Source of the DNA: Apis mellifera
Lineage: Eukaryota > Arthropoda > Insecta > Hymenoptera > Apidae
Assembly: GCF_003254395.2 (NCBI RefSeq)
Contig: NC_037648.1
Location: 4,133,868 to 4,197,867 of the forward strand
Reading direction: 5' to 3'
Length of the DNA: 64,000 bases
Shown here: one piece after another, positions 12,259 through 26,178 of the stretch
How positions within the stretch are numbered: position 1 is the stretch's first letter
How the letters are laid out: each line of letters starts with the position of its first letter
Program-made: the position numbers and the translations under genes
The notes under the pieces: generated by a model
Told to the model about the DNA's origin: nothing
Database searches by the model: none
The model's input: only the letters and a program-made list of their open reading frames with translations

Positions 12259-14067
12259 TATAATACTTTTATTTATTCGTCATGTACTTTCATATCTATC
12301 TTTTATGAAATTTTAATTTTTATATGTAAAGAATAATTTTTTAGTTTTTTTTTATATTTATATAAAACTTTATATAGATTATAAAATTCACATTTTATGA
12401 ATTTTTACTTACTTTATAAATTATAATACATTTATAACATATTTTATTTACTTTATAAATTTATTGAAGATGATATTTATTATATTTGATATTTGTTATA
12501 TTTTATTCTGATTATAATAAAACTGCTTATTTGAAAAAATTTATTTTTGAATTCGAATTGATAATTTGATAATTGATCCTTGATTACAAATTTACTTTAT
12601 TTAAAAAATAATCCATATCTGTGCCAATAATTGCAAACAATTATAACAATAATAATTATAATACAAAAAAGATACACAATTAATATTCAGAGGAGCAAAC
12701 CTAAGTAACAATATCACTCGATATAAAGATTATTCGAATATTATTCTTCAATTGCGCGTTAAAAGAGAGCACATTTGTTATCGAAAGCATTCCCCATTAT
12801 AACATCAATTCCAATACTGAAACATTTTAAAAACTGTTCCAGTAAAAGAAATCGTTTAAATCTAAATAATTTAAATCTAAAGAATTTAGTCTCTAATTTC
12901 GTTAGAAAACTCTCGAATCACTATGTTAGTTAGTCATAACTTCTCTTACGAATCACGAAGAATCAATTTGTACAAATCTTTCGATTGTTTCTCACGACTT
13001 CCTCACCTTCGTATAATGTATAATCTCTTATTATACAGATAGTGTACACTTATTTCTTGCTGCTTATAATAAAAAGATCTATTTTTGTAGACTAATCAAA
13101 GAGATGTAAATTCTCTTGAAAATGAAGAAATTAAATAATCCAGATGCGTATAAACCAGAGTAAAAATAGTGAGAAAACAAATTTGATAATTAATTTGAAA
13201 AATAATTCATTTATTTTTATTTTTATTTCGTTATAAATGTTTAAATTTAGAACATGTTTGATATTCATAATTTTTATGAAATTATTCTCATTTGTAAGTT
13301 CAAGTTGAATACCATCAAATCATATGAAAATTTTCATATCATAATATCTATCTAGTTCATGAATTAAAATGGACGATGTGCGTATTTTTATCATACATTG
13401 TAATATTAATCATATTGTTATCAATATTAAAAAGTTACATATAAGATGTTTTATTTGAATATAGTCGAATATCTAAAAAAAAGTAAAAAATTTGCACAAA
13501 TTTTTTTCATGTAAATTAAAATATCACAAAAATTATGAAAATTAAAAATACTATTAAAAGCTAGTCTGATTTTGAGAAATAAACAAAGATAAAATCAACA
13601 ATGAAAATTATAATAATTATCTCTTACACAAAAATAAATTATAATTAATATGAGGAAAAATGAAAAAAGAAAATTCATTTGATTAACATAATGCTACGAT
13701 ATCAATTTTTTATATTTATAATTACTTTCTGAAATACGAATTGTTTATTCTTTAAATAGAATTATATTTGTGATATGAAATCATATTTCAAAATAAATTT
13801 ATTCATATTATATAACTATTAATCATATATAACTATCAAGGATAATTATTATAAAAAATAAATTTTATATATTCACATATAATTGAAATACAAATATATT
13901 TCATACAAAAATATATTTGTATATTGTTATATCATATATTGTATATTGTTATATTTTGCTTTGACACAAAAATCCAACTGTAATATTTAAATTCCATTTA
14001 TTTAAAAAAAAAAGGAAAATATAGAACGTTTATAATTATTAATATAAGTTTAATTATGAATTATATC

Positions 14068-14124
14068 ATTAATTTATTTAAATTACAGGAAAGTTTTATT
14101 AATTTATTTAAATTACAGGAAAGT
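14068..14124. repeat. Two copies of a 27-bp unit, period 30
   Basis: The unit ATTAATTTATTTAAATTACAG followed by GAAAGT occurs at 14068-14094 and again exactly at 14098-14124. Confidence 0.9.
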
Positions 14125-14579
14125 AGATATTATATTCATTGTAAGATTTATTATAACATATTTATAATATGCAAGATAGTTAGATTGATTTTAAAGGCTA
14201 AAAATACAAAAAATATCAGTCAAATCAGTCATGTTTATTAAGTTACAATCAATTAAAGTTTGTTCAATAAAATAAAGTTCAATAAAATAAAACTGATAAT
14301 CTAGACTAATAAAAATTTACACTGTTTCATTTCATCTAACATAAATCAAAGTTGCTTCGAAATAATATATATTTTCATATATTTTATTTACTTTTATTTT
14401 TTGAATGAATTCTCTTAAAAATATTAATATTAACACTCTATGTAAAAAAAAAAATATTATAATTCATAATATATTAAAAATAAAAATTAAAAAGTGAAAA
14501 CTATGTTTAAAAACATATTTAAAAAAATAAAAATTTCAGTCTTTTAGGATATAAAATTTATAATAATTAGAAAATGATC

Positions 14580-14900
14580 ATATAGGGAACATCACAAAGA
14601 AAAAAGCTAGATTAAATTCTAGGTTTTCCATTCGATTTAAATTTTTTCGCTAGTGTTTGTCCTCTCGAAGAATAGACCATTCGAAAAAAAGATAGGGGAT
14701 CCAACCAAGTCGAAGTGACTTCGAATGCGCATTAAGAATGGTTCTTCCTTATCCTTCTTCGGAATGACGCATTTAAATCGGCTATTTAAGTCGGTTCTAC
14801 ACTAATTTCGTAATTCATTTCCATATTTAACGCGACCGATGTTGTTAGACCAATTGCAAAGTTCGAACAAATAGAAGTGGGGAAAAGGAACAATGGTAAT
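14580..14900. other. Balanced-composition island
   Basis: High-complexity patch with several TTCGAA/CTTCGA motifs, the palindrome at 14710-14724, and related ATGCGCATTAAG and GACGCATTTAAATCGG segments. No convincing coding frame. Confidence 0.3.
14710..14724. other. Perfect 7-bp palindrome
   Basis: TCGAAGTGACTTCGA: 7-bp arms around one base, within the 14.6-14.9 kb island. It could be a dimeric protein binding site; nothing identifies the protein. Confidence 0.4.
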
Positions 14901-16109
14901 AAAGAGAAAGGAAGAATTTTCCAAAAAGAGTTAAAATTAGAGATAGAATCAAGTTTTATATTTATTTATAAAAATTATATTTATTTATATTTCATTTTAT
15001 ATTTATTTATAAATATAAAACAAAGTCAAAAAGATTTATTTTATTATATAAACATCATGTCTATTTATTTAATTCTCATTTTTGTCATGATTTATGATAC
15101 AGCAATCCTTTCTGTATGAAATATAAGATAATTAAAAAAAATGACAATCAGACTCTTTCTTTTATTTTTTTTTTTATTTTTTTTTATTCTATCTTTATTA
15201 TATTATATAAACAATGAAGTTATCATTAAAATTCGAATAAATTTTTTTAATTTTTTTATCATTGTAAAATATAATATATTTTTTTTCATATATTATATTA
15301 TTATCGCATAATCCTAAAAATATAATATATAATTATAAATTTAATGCGATAAAATTATATTTATAATTTAAAAAAAAATCAAAATAATTTTATTGCATTA
15401 TCCTATAAATTTCTATATTCTATCTTCTTTTCCTTCTTCTATAATTAATTTATGAATGAGATCTTAAATAAAATACATTTTTTTAAAAAATGAAAAATAT
15501 AGAAAGAAATTAAGTAAAGAAATAGAAAGAAATTATAGTAAAACATCTGATCTTTCTAATAAATTATATAATTTAAGATCAGATTTGAATTTGATCAGAA
15601 TTGATTTTTCTCTGATTCGAAAAAAATTCAAATCTATCAAAAATACTTCAAATTAATCTTTTTTTTTTTAAACATTTGCAAAAAATTTGAATCTAATTAT
15701 TATTAATTTAATTTTAAAAAATATAAATATTTGATTTTAGTTACAGAATAAATTTAATTCCATTAGTTAAAATGTATCGGTAGAAATTACAAATTTGACA
15801 AGTTTATATTTATTTTTTATAAGACAACTATTAATAAATTAAATAATTTCGAGTAAGCTTATGGAAATAATTCTCAGAATATAAAGCAACGAGTGTTTAT
15901 ATAATATATCTATAGCTTTGTTTACATGATTCATGATGAGGTATATCTTAAGATTTTAAAAATAATTAAAGAACAAGAAGATAATAGAGACTAATTTTTT
16001 TTTAAATATTATTATTAACAGTTTCGATGCATAGAAATAAATAGAATTAGATTTTATTTTCTAAGTTAACTCTATAAGTTATCTCTATCTTTGTTCGGAA
16101 TTATGATAT

Positions 16110-17290
16110 AATAATAAAATTAATTTATTACAAAATTTTATTGTTAACAAATATTATTTTAAACGATCAAAAATATGAAAATTTAATGAAAATTTATATA
16201 TATATATTATTGAATGAATATGTGAATTCAAAAAATTCTAAAAAAATTCTTATTCGAAATTCATAGTTCGAAATTTATGGATAACGATTTTTTTTAATCC
16301 AGATTGTTCAATTAATTTGACTAATTCAATAATTAAAAATTGTTTTAGATTCTATTCTATTCTTTTAGATAGAAATTTAATCTTTTTTGTTCAATTAGAT
16401 ATAAATAGTTCAAATGTTTTTTTAATCCGAATTGTCCAATGATATATATATATATTTCATTTTGTGTGGCTTTTTCATATACGTATATATTTATATAATT
16501 GAAAAAAATGAACTATTTTACTATAAATCATACTATAAATCATTGAGATATCTCTATTTTCTTATTGAATTCATCATATGCTTTAATTTGTGCATGTACA
16601 TATAATACAGATACACTTTTGGTCATTTACAAAACCGAATGTCAAAAATCGAACGAATTGATTATTTTAATGGGTGAATCATGTACATTTGTAAAAGACA
16701 ATAAAACAATTCAGCAAATGATTGATTCGTAATGTAAATAAGTTGTTATTTACTATTATTTAATAGCTTTTATACATCGTCACCGATCAGTTAATTCATT
16801 TTAATTGATCATTTAAAAGCTAAACATGTTGCGAAAATGTATAAACATTGTCATTATCAACTCGATAAAAATACCAATTAATCAAAAAATTTCATTATCT
16901 GAATTAGCCTTTGAGTTTGTTTTAAGAAAGGATTTTGAGAAATTTTAATTAATTCTAACTCGTTTATAAAGCAATAAAATTGATTTATTACAATATTCTA
17001 TTTTACATGATTAAGAATAAAATCTAATGAAAGTTTACATGTGTCATTAAATAAATGTGCAAATTCTAGTTTTTTTTTAGTTCGAAATTCGAAGTTCAAA
17101 ATTGATTTCTTTTAATTTAGACTGTTTTTTTAATTCGAATAGTTCAATACTCTAAAATATTTACAATAGTTACAAAATTAGAATTGTTCTATAATTGAAA
17201 ATATTTTAATAATTCTAAAAATTAGATATGTTCTCTTAATCCAAACAATTCAATGATTTAAATAAATCAAAATTTAAAAAATAATCATTT
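16110..17290. repeat. Old direct duplication (16.11-16.45 kb and 16.97-17.27 kb)
   Basis: Two segments share landmarks in the same order: AATAAAAT-T-ATTTATTA (16113, 16973), a block like ATCAAAAATATGAAAATTTAATG, GAATGAATATGTG-AATTC, AGTTCGAAAT (16265, 17079), and TTTTTTTTAATCCAGATTG against TTCTTTTAATTTAGACTG. Offsets fall from 860 to 814, so there are indels. The divergence suggests an ancient event. Confidence 0.4.
16764..16841. other. Nested hairpin
   Basis: Inner arms GATCAGTTAA (16785-16794) and TTAATTGATC (16801-16810) pair with one mismatch around 6 nt. Outside them, TAGCTTTTA (16764) pairs with TTAAAAGCTA (ending 16822), and TTTATACAT (16769) has its complement ATGTATAAA shortly after (16833-16841). 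The surrounding 16.6-16.9 kb is of slightly higher complexity than its flanks. A structured RNA is conceivable but unsupported. Confidence 0.35.
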
Positions 17291-19264
17291 AAAAAAATCT
17301 AATTTTATCTGCGATTTTTAAAAAAACTTTTTTTTAAAACTTGTATTATTCATGTTCACCTTGAAAGATTATAGATTATTGATAGAATATATAAGTAACC
17401 AATAATACCGAACTTAATTTTAATCTAATCAAAAATTTTTTGGCTATTTTTTAGATTTATAAAAGATTTATAAAAGAATAATTTTATTTTTCAATATAAA
17501 TAAAAAATTAATAATTGAATAATTTATTTTAAAACCACTTATATTTTTTTTTAACTTATTATATTTTTCAATATCTCCAATTAGTTGATTTAGATAAAAA
17601 TCAATTTGAAAAATTTTAATTTACTTAGGCTAAAAAATTGTTATTATTCGAAATAATTAAACATATAAGAAATAATACTTTAATATTTCTTTTTATATCA
17701 TTTTATGTATTCATAAAGTATTATCTTTTCAAACATTAAAAACTATATGTTTGGAGTTGTTATACGTTTGCCTTTTAAAATTTTTTAAAATAATTTTTAT
17801 ATTTTAAAGAAGATATGTATATTTTTTTTTTATTATGAAAATTTTTTGATATGTTCTATATGAAAGAGTTTAGTCTTTATCTTTTTATTTATATTGTTAT
17901 TTATATTTTATTTATTTATATTGTACTTTTTTGTAATTATTGATATTTAAAAATAATTAATATATCAATAAATATTATTAAACATTGCTGTTTTATATAA
18001 ATGATTACAATAAAGAAACAATTAATTTCGTAAATGTCCGCCTTTTGTTTTTAGAATTTTATCACGCAATAAATTATCACGTAATGTATTGATTATGCGA
18101 AATCGATTATATTGATGATTAAATAGCACCCAAGAAATATCAAAAAAATTTAACAAAGAAAAACAAAAGTCAACAAAGTTTAACAAAAATTTGATTCTTC
18201 GATATTCTATAAGAATTTTGTATAGATAAAATAATTAAGAAAGTAAAAAAGAATTATAATATGTAATTATGTATTTTTATATATCTTCAAATGAATTATT
18301 ATAAATTATTATATATTATTGACAATTATATATCATATAATTAATTATTATCATAATATTGTTATATAATATTATCATATTTTATTTAAAATCAAAAATA
18401 TTATATATTATTATAATATATAAATGTATATATTATTATAATATATATAATAAATGTATAAATTATTATAATATATATAAATGTTATATATTATTATATA
18501 TTATATATATTTATTAGAAGAGTTTTCATGAAAATATGGAATTTTAATTTTATTAAATAAAAAATTTAATTTTTTTAAATTAATATAACATTAAATGAAA
18601 TTAGAAAAATAAAAAATCATATTAATTACGCATTCATATATCATGACTGCGTAATAATAATAATAATTGCATAATTTACATATTATTGCAAAACAAAATA
18701 AATTGTTTATTTAAGTGTGATTGTTTTATTATATTTGATACTATATATTATATATAAATAAATTATTTCTATTAATGATATAATATAATTTTATAATATA
18801 ATTTTTACATCTTTCAAAATAATATCTATGTATCTATTAATATCTATATAGTTATTATATTTTATTATTTATTTATATTATATACATTATATTGTATATA
18901 TTATTTATTATGTTAATTTGATATATTTACAAACAAATAAAAAATATATCCATATTTATATTTATTATATATTATATAATTCTATGAAATTCTTTAAACT
19001 TTTTTATTTTATTTTTCTATTTATTATTATTTTGCATGTTTTGCTTCTCATCATCAAAAATAAAATAAATATTTTATAGATATTTGTACCATCTTCTTTT
19101 ATGCAATACTCTAGTTCGTTGTACATTAATTTAAACATTAAAATGAACATAAATTTCAATTTTAATTTGAATATGAATGGAAAAGAAAAAATGAATGAAG
19201 AAACAGATGTTAGAAAAGAGAGATGGGCATTCAATTCTTCTCTAAACTTGCAAGCTTTCAAGCA

Positions 19265-19510
19265 ATTTGATCGTACAGGTTGCTGCAGACTCTAAGTATG
19301 TGAATGATTCTGCAAATATTGATTCCGACAAAAATTGCTTTTCCAGGTGACCATGTAATGCATTATTGAACTTTTCTTCGTTCGTCGTCGCTTTTCAAGA
19401 TTATAACGTGAATACGACGGTTGTCCGATTTTTCCTCATAAGCGGAAATTGAATTTGAATTATTATGTATAATCTTGAAACTTTCTCGAGCAACTTTCAT
19501 TAAGTCTGAT
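19265..19510. other. Balanced-composition island
   Basis: Patch with TTCGTTCGTCGTCGC and related CG-containing motifs. Short frames across it are interrupted and unrecognised. AAGATTATAACGTG and ATAATCTTGAAAC form a loose inverted pair. Confidence 0.3.
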
Positions 19511-20379
19511 GGAATTTATTTCAAATGATAATTTAAAAATAATATTATTTATTATTTTATAAATAATATATTTCCAATTTAATTAATTATGTTCATTTAA
19601 TCAATTAAAAAAATTTGGAAAATAATAAATTAAAGAATTGATGAAATAACGTTTATTTTCTAATGAAAATTTCATTCATTCTTGAAAGAACAGAATATAT
19701 ATTGAATAACAAATGTATTAATAATCATATTAATGAATACATTAATATTATCAGATTAGAAACAATAATATAATTTAATGATTTTAGTATTTATTTTTTT
19801 TATATGAAATAATTCATAAAATATTTATCATTTTTCAAATTTTATTTCTTAATTAATTTTAAAAAGAAATTTTAAAATATTCCTATATATGAGAATATAA
19901 GTAAATAAAATATTTTAGATATTTAAAATAATTTAAAGAAGCGGTGAGCATTTTTTGTTTTGTACATGAAAACTAATGTAATAAGATTAGATTATTTGAA
20001 TTTCAGTTATTCAAATAAATTATTTTAATTTAAATTATTTTTAAATATTTTTATAACAAAAAAAATATTGTGATCTCATTTATTATTTTATAATATTAAT
20101 AAATTAACTAATCATAAGTTGTATATTTGTATAATAATATATTCTAGAAAAAAATTCATTTCTTCTATAATTAATATAAATCATTAAGATTAAACATTTA
20201 AAATTAGTATCCAAATATTTCTTTTATTCATTATATAAAATTTTGTAAACTATTTTGTTATCCGAAAAATTTTTTTATCCGTACATACTTCCTACTAATT
20301 TCAATAATTAATATTCTCTTATAATAGGATTAATAAATTTATATTTAAAATTAGCAAATGTCCAGTAATTTATAAATAG

Positions 20380-20835
20380 GAGTGGAAAATTTCCCGCAAC
20401 ATTTGTAGTCACGATTATCAATAATTTATTTTCACCCACAAACCATAAATAATTTCAGGCACAATAGTGGGAAAAGTTTTTGAGTTCAAAGTTTCAAGTT
20501 CGAAAACGCCACCCTTGAGATTGTTCGTTTAATTTCCTGATGCTATTCATTCATGAAATATATATTCCGCCATATATACGCTATAATTTTTCCAGAACTT
20601 TGAAAACAATTTCACATTTCTATCGATTTCCCTCTTTTTTTCTTTTCTCTTGTCTTCTTTCTTGAAAGCTCTCGCAAAGTTGCCTTTGAAAAAGGGAAAG
20701 GAATCGCTCCCTCAAATCTTTGAATTGTTTAAGAATACTGATAAATTATACATGCAGGAATTATTGCTCAACGTCTTTGACGATTACTTGTGGAATCGTT
20801 CCTTCTTTCATTTTTTTTTTTTTTTGTTACTCATC
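20380..20835. other. Balanced-composition island with unrecognised open frame
   Basis: The patch begins around TTTCCCGCAACATTTG. From 20650 a forward frame runs 71 codons from a TTG, not ATG, giving LAKLPLKKGKESLPQIFELF and then a poly-T-encoded Phe tract. A pyrimidine-rich stretch precedes it and ends in AG at 20667-20668, so an exon is conceivable. The Phe tract argues against the 3' half being coding. No family recognised. Confidence 0.3.
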
Positions 20836-21403
20836 TCCATAAAACAGCAAAAAGAATCTGTTTAAATATTTATCTTCGATATTTAGATGAAAGATTAGAA
20901 GAGAAAATAAAAATATAAATATATTCTTCTTGTTTATTAATTTAGAATGTTTCGAAGTATTATACAGTTATAAATAAATTGCGAAGTTTTATATGTAATA
21001 AATAAATATATGATATGATTTTTATTAAAATATATTATAGATCTCGAAATTTTTTAAAAATTTTAAATGTTAGTTAATTGTTTCAAACTGTGCAAAATAT
21101 CACATTTAATATGTACATCATATACATATATATATAATATGTATAACGTTACATACTACTACAAACTATCTATTATATGTTATATTATTATTATAATATA
21201 TATGTTAATATAATAATAATTAATATATATTATTATAGTATAAATATATATATTATTTTATTAATATCTATATAATATTATAACTAAACCCATATATAAA
21301 GTTTACTTCTTTTTATAAGATAAAATTTGTTTACAATGTTATAATAATTGAATTTAAAATTGATATGATTGATACAGAAAAAGATATTTGTATGATATAT
21401 ACT

Positions 21404-21406
<3 letters not shown>

Positions 21407-21454
<48 letters not shown>
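21407..21454. repeat. (AT)n microsatellite
   Basis: About 48 bases of uninterrupted AT. Confidence 0.97.
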
Positions 21455-21457
<3 letters not shown>

Positions 21458-22854
21458 AAATATACATATTATTTATTAAAAATTAAAAATAAAAAATAAA
21501 AATGTTTCTACATGTTTTTGCAGTTTCTGCAAAATGATAAAGATTGATGAAAAATATAATTTTTCTTTAATTCAAATATTGCATATAATTATAGATAAAA
21601 TTCTATTTATAAGTATCAAATATCACACAGCTGTAAAAACCATTAAGTTTTTGACAATGAATTTTAAGCGTATTTCAATATATACGTAAAAACAAATTGC
21701 ATAAAATTATTATAATCAAAATGTAATCTATAATAATCAATTTTGTTTTTATTAACTTCTGTTGTTATTAACTTCTAGTCATTGACAAAACTCTCATTAT
21801 TATGTATATATTATTAATACAGAATGATTCTTAAATATATATCCATATTTGAAAGAAATACATATCCATATATGTATATATATACATTGAATTCTGCAAT
21901 CGTTCAAAAATATCGAGTACTCAATCAAATCAAATACTTCATTTCTTATTAAATATTTAATATAATATATTTAACATATTTAATATATAACAGATTTAAA
22001 ATAAAAATAAAGATAATAATTTAATAGATCGAAGTCAAATATAGTGGCTATTAGATAAAATTAAGTTTATAATAGCATAAATTAAGACACAAAATGAACG
22101 AATATTTCGAAATATTTTCTTTTATTTTCTATAAAAAATAGATTTGGGAAATATTTTGTTTTATACACTATTTCTTGTACTAAAATATAGATATGTTTTA
22201 ATATCTAAATATAATATATTTATAATGAATCCTGTTCGATGGATTTCAATAATTCTAAAATTTAATGCTAGACAAGAAATCAAAATCTCAATAATTTAGG
22301 AATGTAACTTTATTTCTCCAAAACTAGTTTTATATATTAAATAATTTTTATGCTACGAAATTATACACAATATTTATTTGTAATAATTATTTATTATAAC
22401 TATGGCAAATTTTATTATTTCAAATTCGAATTAATTTAATAAAATCATACATGATAGATAAGTGTTATAATGTATAGCGTTAGATACAAAAATTTCTTTC
22501 TGAAGGAATAAGTAATGTAATAATATTACAATTTGCATTTTACATTTATCTAATCATAAATAGCAAAATTTCCACCATTCCCATCATTCCACTATTTCGT
22601 TTACATAATATAGTTATACTTAAGATATAGATATATAGATATAATAGATTTCAAAAATATTAATAAAATGCTGTAATGTTTTGAGCCATCTAGTCGATAT
22701 TAAAAATTAATAGATATACATATTAACTTTCTATAGTTCAAAATAAATAATTTTGGTGTTTCATATTTTATCTTATCAAATACTTCTATTATTTCCTTTT
22801 TTTGTATACGTTCCAATTAAAGGTGAAAATTAATCTGTTTCGATTGTAATTTTT

Positions 22855-23345
22855 TTTTAATAACGAATTCGAGTTTATCGAGAAATATGATAAAGGATAA
22901 CCAACAGCAATTTAAAGCCCGACCGAGTTTATCCAAACAGAAAGAAATTATAAAAATGATCGAATTATGATGATTTGCAAACTTGCTACTGAAATTCCTC
23001 CCGATAAAAGAACCGAATCGTATAATTATGTACCCGTTACTTCATTCTCCCCATAAATTTCCTCTTTGTCAAAGAGATAAAGAATAATATTTTATTTATT
23101 AACATCTCGTTTCGTTTCCACTTCTTTCTTTGAATTCGCCACCTCTCTCCTCCAATCTACCTTTTTCTACTTCGTGCTTTAGAAAACGCTACTCCGATTT
23201 TATAAGTACATCCCTTTTTTATTTTAATTAGATACTTGTCCAACATTTTGTTCTTTCCTGTTTGTTGATTTGCGAGGCAAAGCGATGTCTGACAAACGAG
23301 AAAACGTATTATTACAAAAGCATCGGGAATCCAGCTGGTTTATTA
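22855..23345. other. Balanced-composition island
   Basis: High-complexity patch with AAAGCCCGACCGAGTTTATC and a pyrimidine-rich second half (23100-23230). The open frame beginning 23262 starts at a non-ATG codon and runs into A/T-rich sequence, so it is not credible as a gene. Confidence 0.3.
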
Positions 23346-24352
23346 GTTGTAAACGTCCTCAATTTTAATGTAATTATATATCTTGGTTTTAAAATTGAAA
23401 TAAACGAATTGTTTGGAATATGTATACTTATGAAATATGCTATTAATTTTATTTATTTATTTACTTTATCTTATGAGTTATTATTTAATACATAGAATAA
23501 TAAAATAAAGAATGAATTAAGAACGATATTTTTGAGTTATATGCAAAATATTTTGTATACTATTAATTACTGAACTAACTGATTTAAATAAAATTCATAT
23601 TATATTTTGATTCGAAATGAAATAATCGTTATAAATATTTATATAATAATATTTGTTTAATATTTTTTTAATTTAATAAGCTTTTTACTTAAAGCTAATA
23701 AGCTTTTCATTCCAAATTTGATGAAATTTATAAAATTATCAATAGTATGACAGAATACATAATTCAGTGTCACATCAAATAGATGTCCATTTATCTTGAT
23801 ATATAAGAAATTAAAAATATTATTAAATATTATTAAGGAAATATCGTTAATTATAAAAACATATTAGTATTGATATTTCTTATTCTTTTTTTTTCTAGTT
23901 TGAATGGAGTGAATATAGAACTCTATCTAGTATCAGTTTATATGTCAAAAATAGATTGTGATAGAATATTTTTGTTTCATTTTGTGGAACAATACAAAAC
24001 GAATAAAGAAAAAATTTTTTTAAATTTGTAAAACTATTAATGATTATTAAATATATTAACTATTAATGATTATAAAATAATCATATGATTATAAAATAAT
24101 CATTAATAGACTAAGAAAATTTAAACATGAAATAATTTAATATAAGAAATATTGAATAGATGGAGAGTGAAAAGTATGAATATGAAAAATAATTAAAAAT
24201 AATTGGATTTCTAATTAATATTTAAAGAAATGTAATTTTTATTTTGTAAAAAATGTCATTGGAATCATAAAATTTTATAATTTTTATTATAAACTATAAT
24301 TAAATTTTTCAACTAAAAATATAAAATTTTATTAATTTTATAATATAATAAA

Positions 24353-24497
24353 TTTATATAATATAAATAATATAAATAAAATTTATATAATATAAATAAT
24401 ATAAATAAAATTTATATAATATAAATAATATAAATAAAATTTATATAATATAAATAATATAAATAAAATTTATATAATATAAATAATTTATATAATA
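24353..24497. repeat. 29-bp minisatellite, about five copies
   Basis: Unit starts TTTATATAATATAAATAATA and ends TAAATAAAA. Starts fall at 24353, 24382, 24411, 24440 and 24469, exactly 29 bp apart. The last copy is truncated and continues into a partial repeat. There are no spacers, so this is not a CRISPR-like array. Confidence 0.93.
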
Positions 24498-25440
24498 TAA
24501 AATTTTTAATTATAAATTATTCTGATGATTTAAAACTTTATATCTGATAATAAGTAACTTCACAAAGTTGCATGCCACACGAAATTTTCTTATAGCAACA
24601 ACCATATTTTCTAATTGCTTGCTCCAAAAATTTATAATACATCTATTGCTATTGAAAACTAAGGAATATTCAATTATGTAGAATCTATTGATTTCTATTT
24701 GATAATAATTTGAAACCCATTTTAAATATAGATTTTTAACTAATAAACAATTTATTCCTATTAACAACAATAACAATCAAAGTTAATCTATGTTAAACAT
24801 AGTTAATATTTAAATGAATATCGTCTAAGAACAATTATATTATTAGTGGTAGTCCTTTATTATCCTCTATTAATAATAATCCTCTATTAATAATCAATAA
24901 CAATCGATGTCAATTAATAATAATAACAATTAAAGTTAAGTTATATCAACCATGATTAGTATGATATATCATAAAAAGATGAAAATTTTAATACATTATT
25001 TACAAGTTAAAATAAAATATACAGAAAAAACAGAAATCGTATCACTAATTTAAATTTTAGAGCATATAATAATATCTTTAGTTTACAAATATTAATTATA
25101 TACAAATATTACTTTTTTTAAACATAATATACTATTTAGCATTTGAAAAAATTCCCCTCATCTGCAATTTCCTTTGAGTCAAAAATTAAATTAGTCCTAA
25201 CTTTAGATCTTTACAAAGTATATAAGATATATAGAATTTTTCTACGATGAAAAGTAAAAATAGGATATGTTGAAGAAAATAAACTGAAGTGAAGAGACGA
25301 TTTCTTTTTCTTTTATGCTTCAATTTATATGTTATTGATGTTCAACTGTTGAACATCCTAGAAGTAAAATGACAACTATATAATATATCCTCAGTTTAAT
25401 CATGGATATGCTGAACCACATTAGACTAAAATTTAAACTG

Positions 25441-25720
25441 AAACTTAATTCTGCTATTTTTGCTATCCATAACTTTATTCTTAGATAATTGCTGAATAAT
25501 ATTGCTGAATAATAAATTTAATAAAATTTAAAATATTAAATCTTCACTCTGCTAATTTTATTATCCATAATTTTTTTCTTAATATTGTTCACGGATAATT
25601 GCTAAATAGTATTAATTTAAGATCTAAGCTCTCAATTTCGTTAAATTTCGTTAATTTTATAGCTCATAACTTTCAAAATAGATAATTATGAGCACTTGTA
25701 TTCAAAAAACTATAACCTAA
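25441..25720 (-). repeat. Degenerate array of ~99-bp units, reverse orientation
   Basis: Three successive blocks carry variants of GCTATCCATAACTTT: CTATCCATAACTTT at 25463, TTATCCATAATTTT at 25561 and AGCTCATAACTTT at 25661, spaced about 98-100 bp. Each is followed at a similar distance by GATAATTGCT and then a stretch like TTTAATAAAATTT. The block is the reverse complement of that in the 33.5-34.3 kb array, so the same repeat occurs in two places in opposite orientations. Confidence 0.5.
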
Positions 25721-26090
25721 ACATTACAGTTAAAATAATAGATATTAATATCTCATCTTTCTACTACTATTTAAATGTATATTATTTAAAATCAACATAT
25801 ATTATATTTTTATAATTTAAGATTCATTTTAGCTATATATTTCCTTATTTTTATTGTAACACAGAAAAATATATTTTTAATAAAATATTGAATATTAATA
25901 AAATAATGCTCTAATATCTATATCTAACATGAATGATATCTAATATTAACATGAATGCTTTTAATTTTTTTTAAAAAATGTTTTGTACGATATTTGTATA
26001 ATAAATTATTTCAATACAGATGTTCGTTTTTTATTTATATTCTAAACATATCGATTAAACACTCAATAGAATCGATTTTTATAGATCGTG

Positions 26091-26137
26091 TTATTGCGAA
26101 TTAACGCAATATTCGCAATAACGCAATAACGCAATAA
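26091..26137. repeat. 10-bp hairpin continuing into (CGCAATAA)3
   Basis: TTATTGCGAA (26091-26100) and TTCGCAATAA (26112-26121) are perfect inverted repeats around an 11-nt loop. The right arm is the first of three head-to-tail CGCAATAA copies (26114, 26122, 26130). The CpG content is unusual for this A/T-rich surround. Confidence 0.85.
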
Positions 26138-26178
26138 TATAATTTAGGCTAATATTCAGAGAATAAAATATTAGATAA

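Larger units (their letters stand above)
11700..14579. other. A/T-rich DNA, no gene seen
   Basis: Holds the 12.14 kb microsatellite and the 14.07 kb two-copy repeat. A moderately complex stretch at 12680-13050 has no open frame. Confidence 0.55.
14901..19264. other. A/T-rich DNA with an old duplication
   Basis: Contains the diverged duplication at 16.1/17.0 kb and the nested hairpin at 16.76 kb. The rest is simple A/T-rich sequence, with TATAATATATAAATGT-type repeats at 18390-18510. Confidence 0.55.
20870..26090. other. A/T-rich DNA outside listed islands, no gene seen
   Basis: Apart from the 22.9 kb island, the minisatellite at 24.35 kb, the (AT)n run at 21.4 kb and the reverse ~99-bp array, nothing stands out. 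AACAATAACAATCAA-type words recur at 24765-24940 with related TCCTCTATTAATAAT repeats. Confidence 0.5.

Noticed and set aside
12128..12316. 62-codon frame rich in Ile-Tyr
   Set aside because: It is the translation of the (AT)n microsatellite.
18390..18510. Many TATAATATAT palindromes here and elsewhere as structured elements
   Set aside because: Palindromes made only of A and T are expected at this composition; none has a longer or mixed-base stem.
24353..24497. Regular short repeats as a possible CRISPR array
   Set aside because: Repeats are directly adjacent with no unique spacers, and the DNA is evidently eukaryotic.
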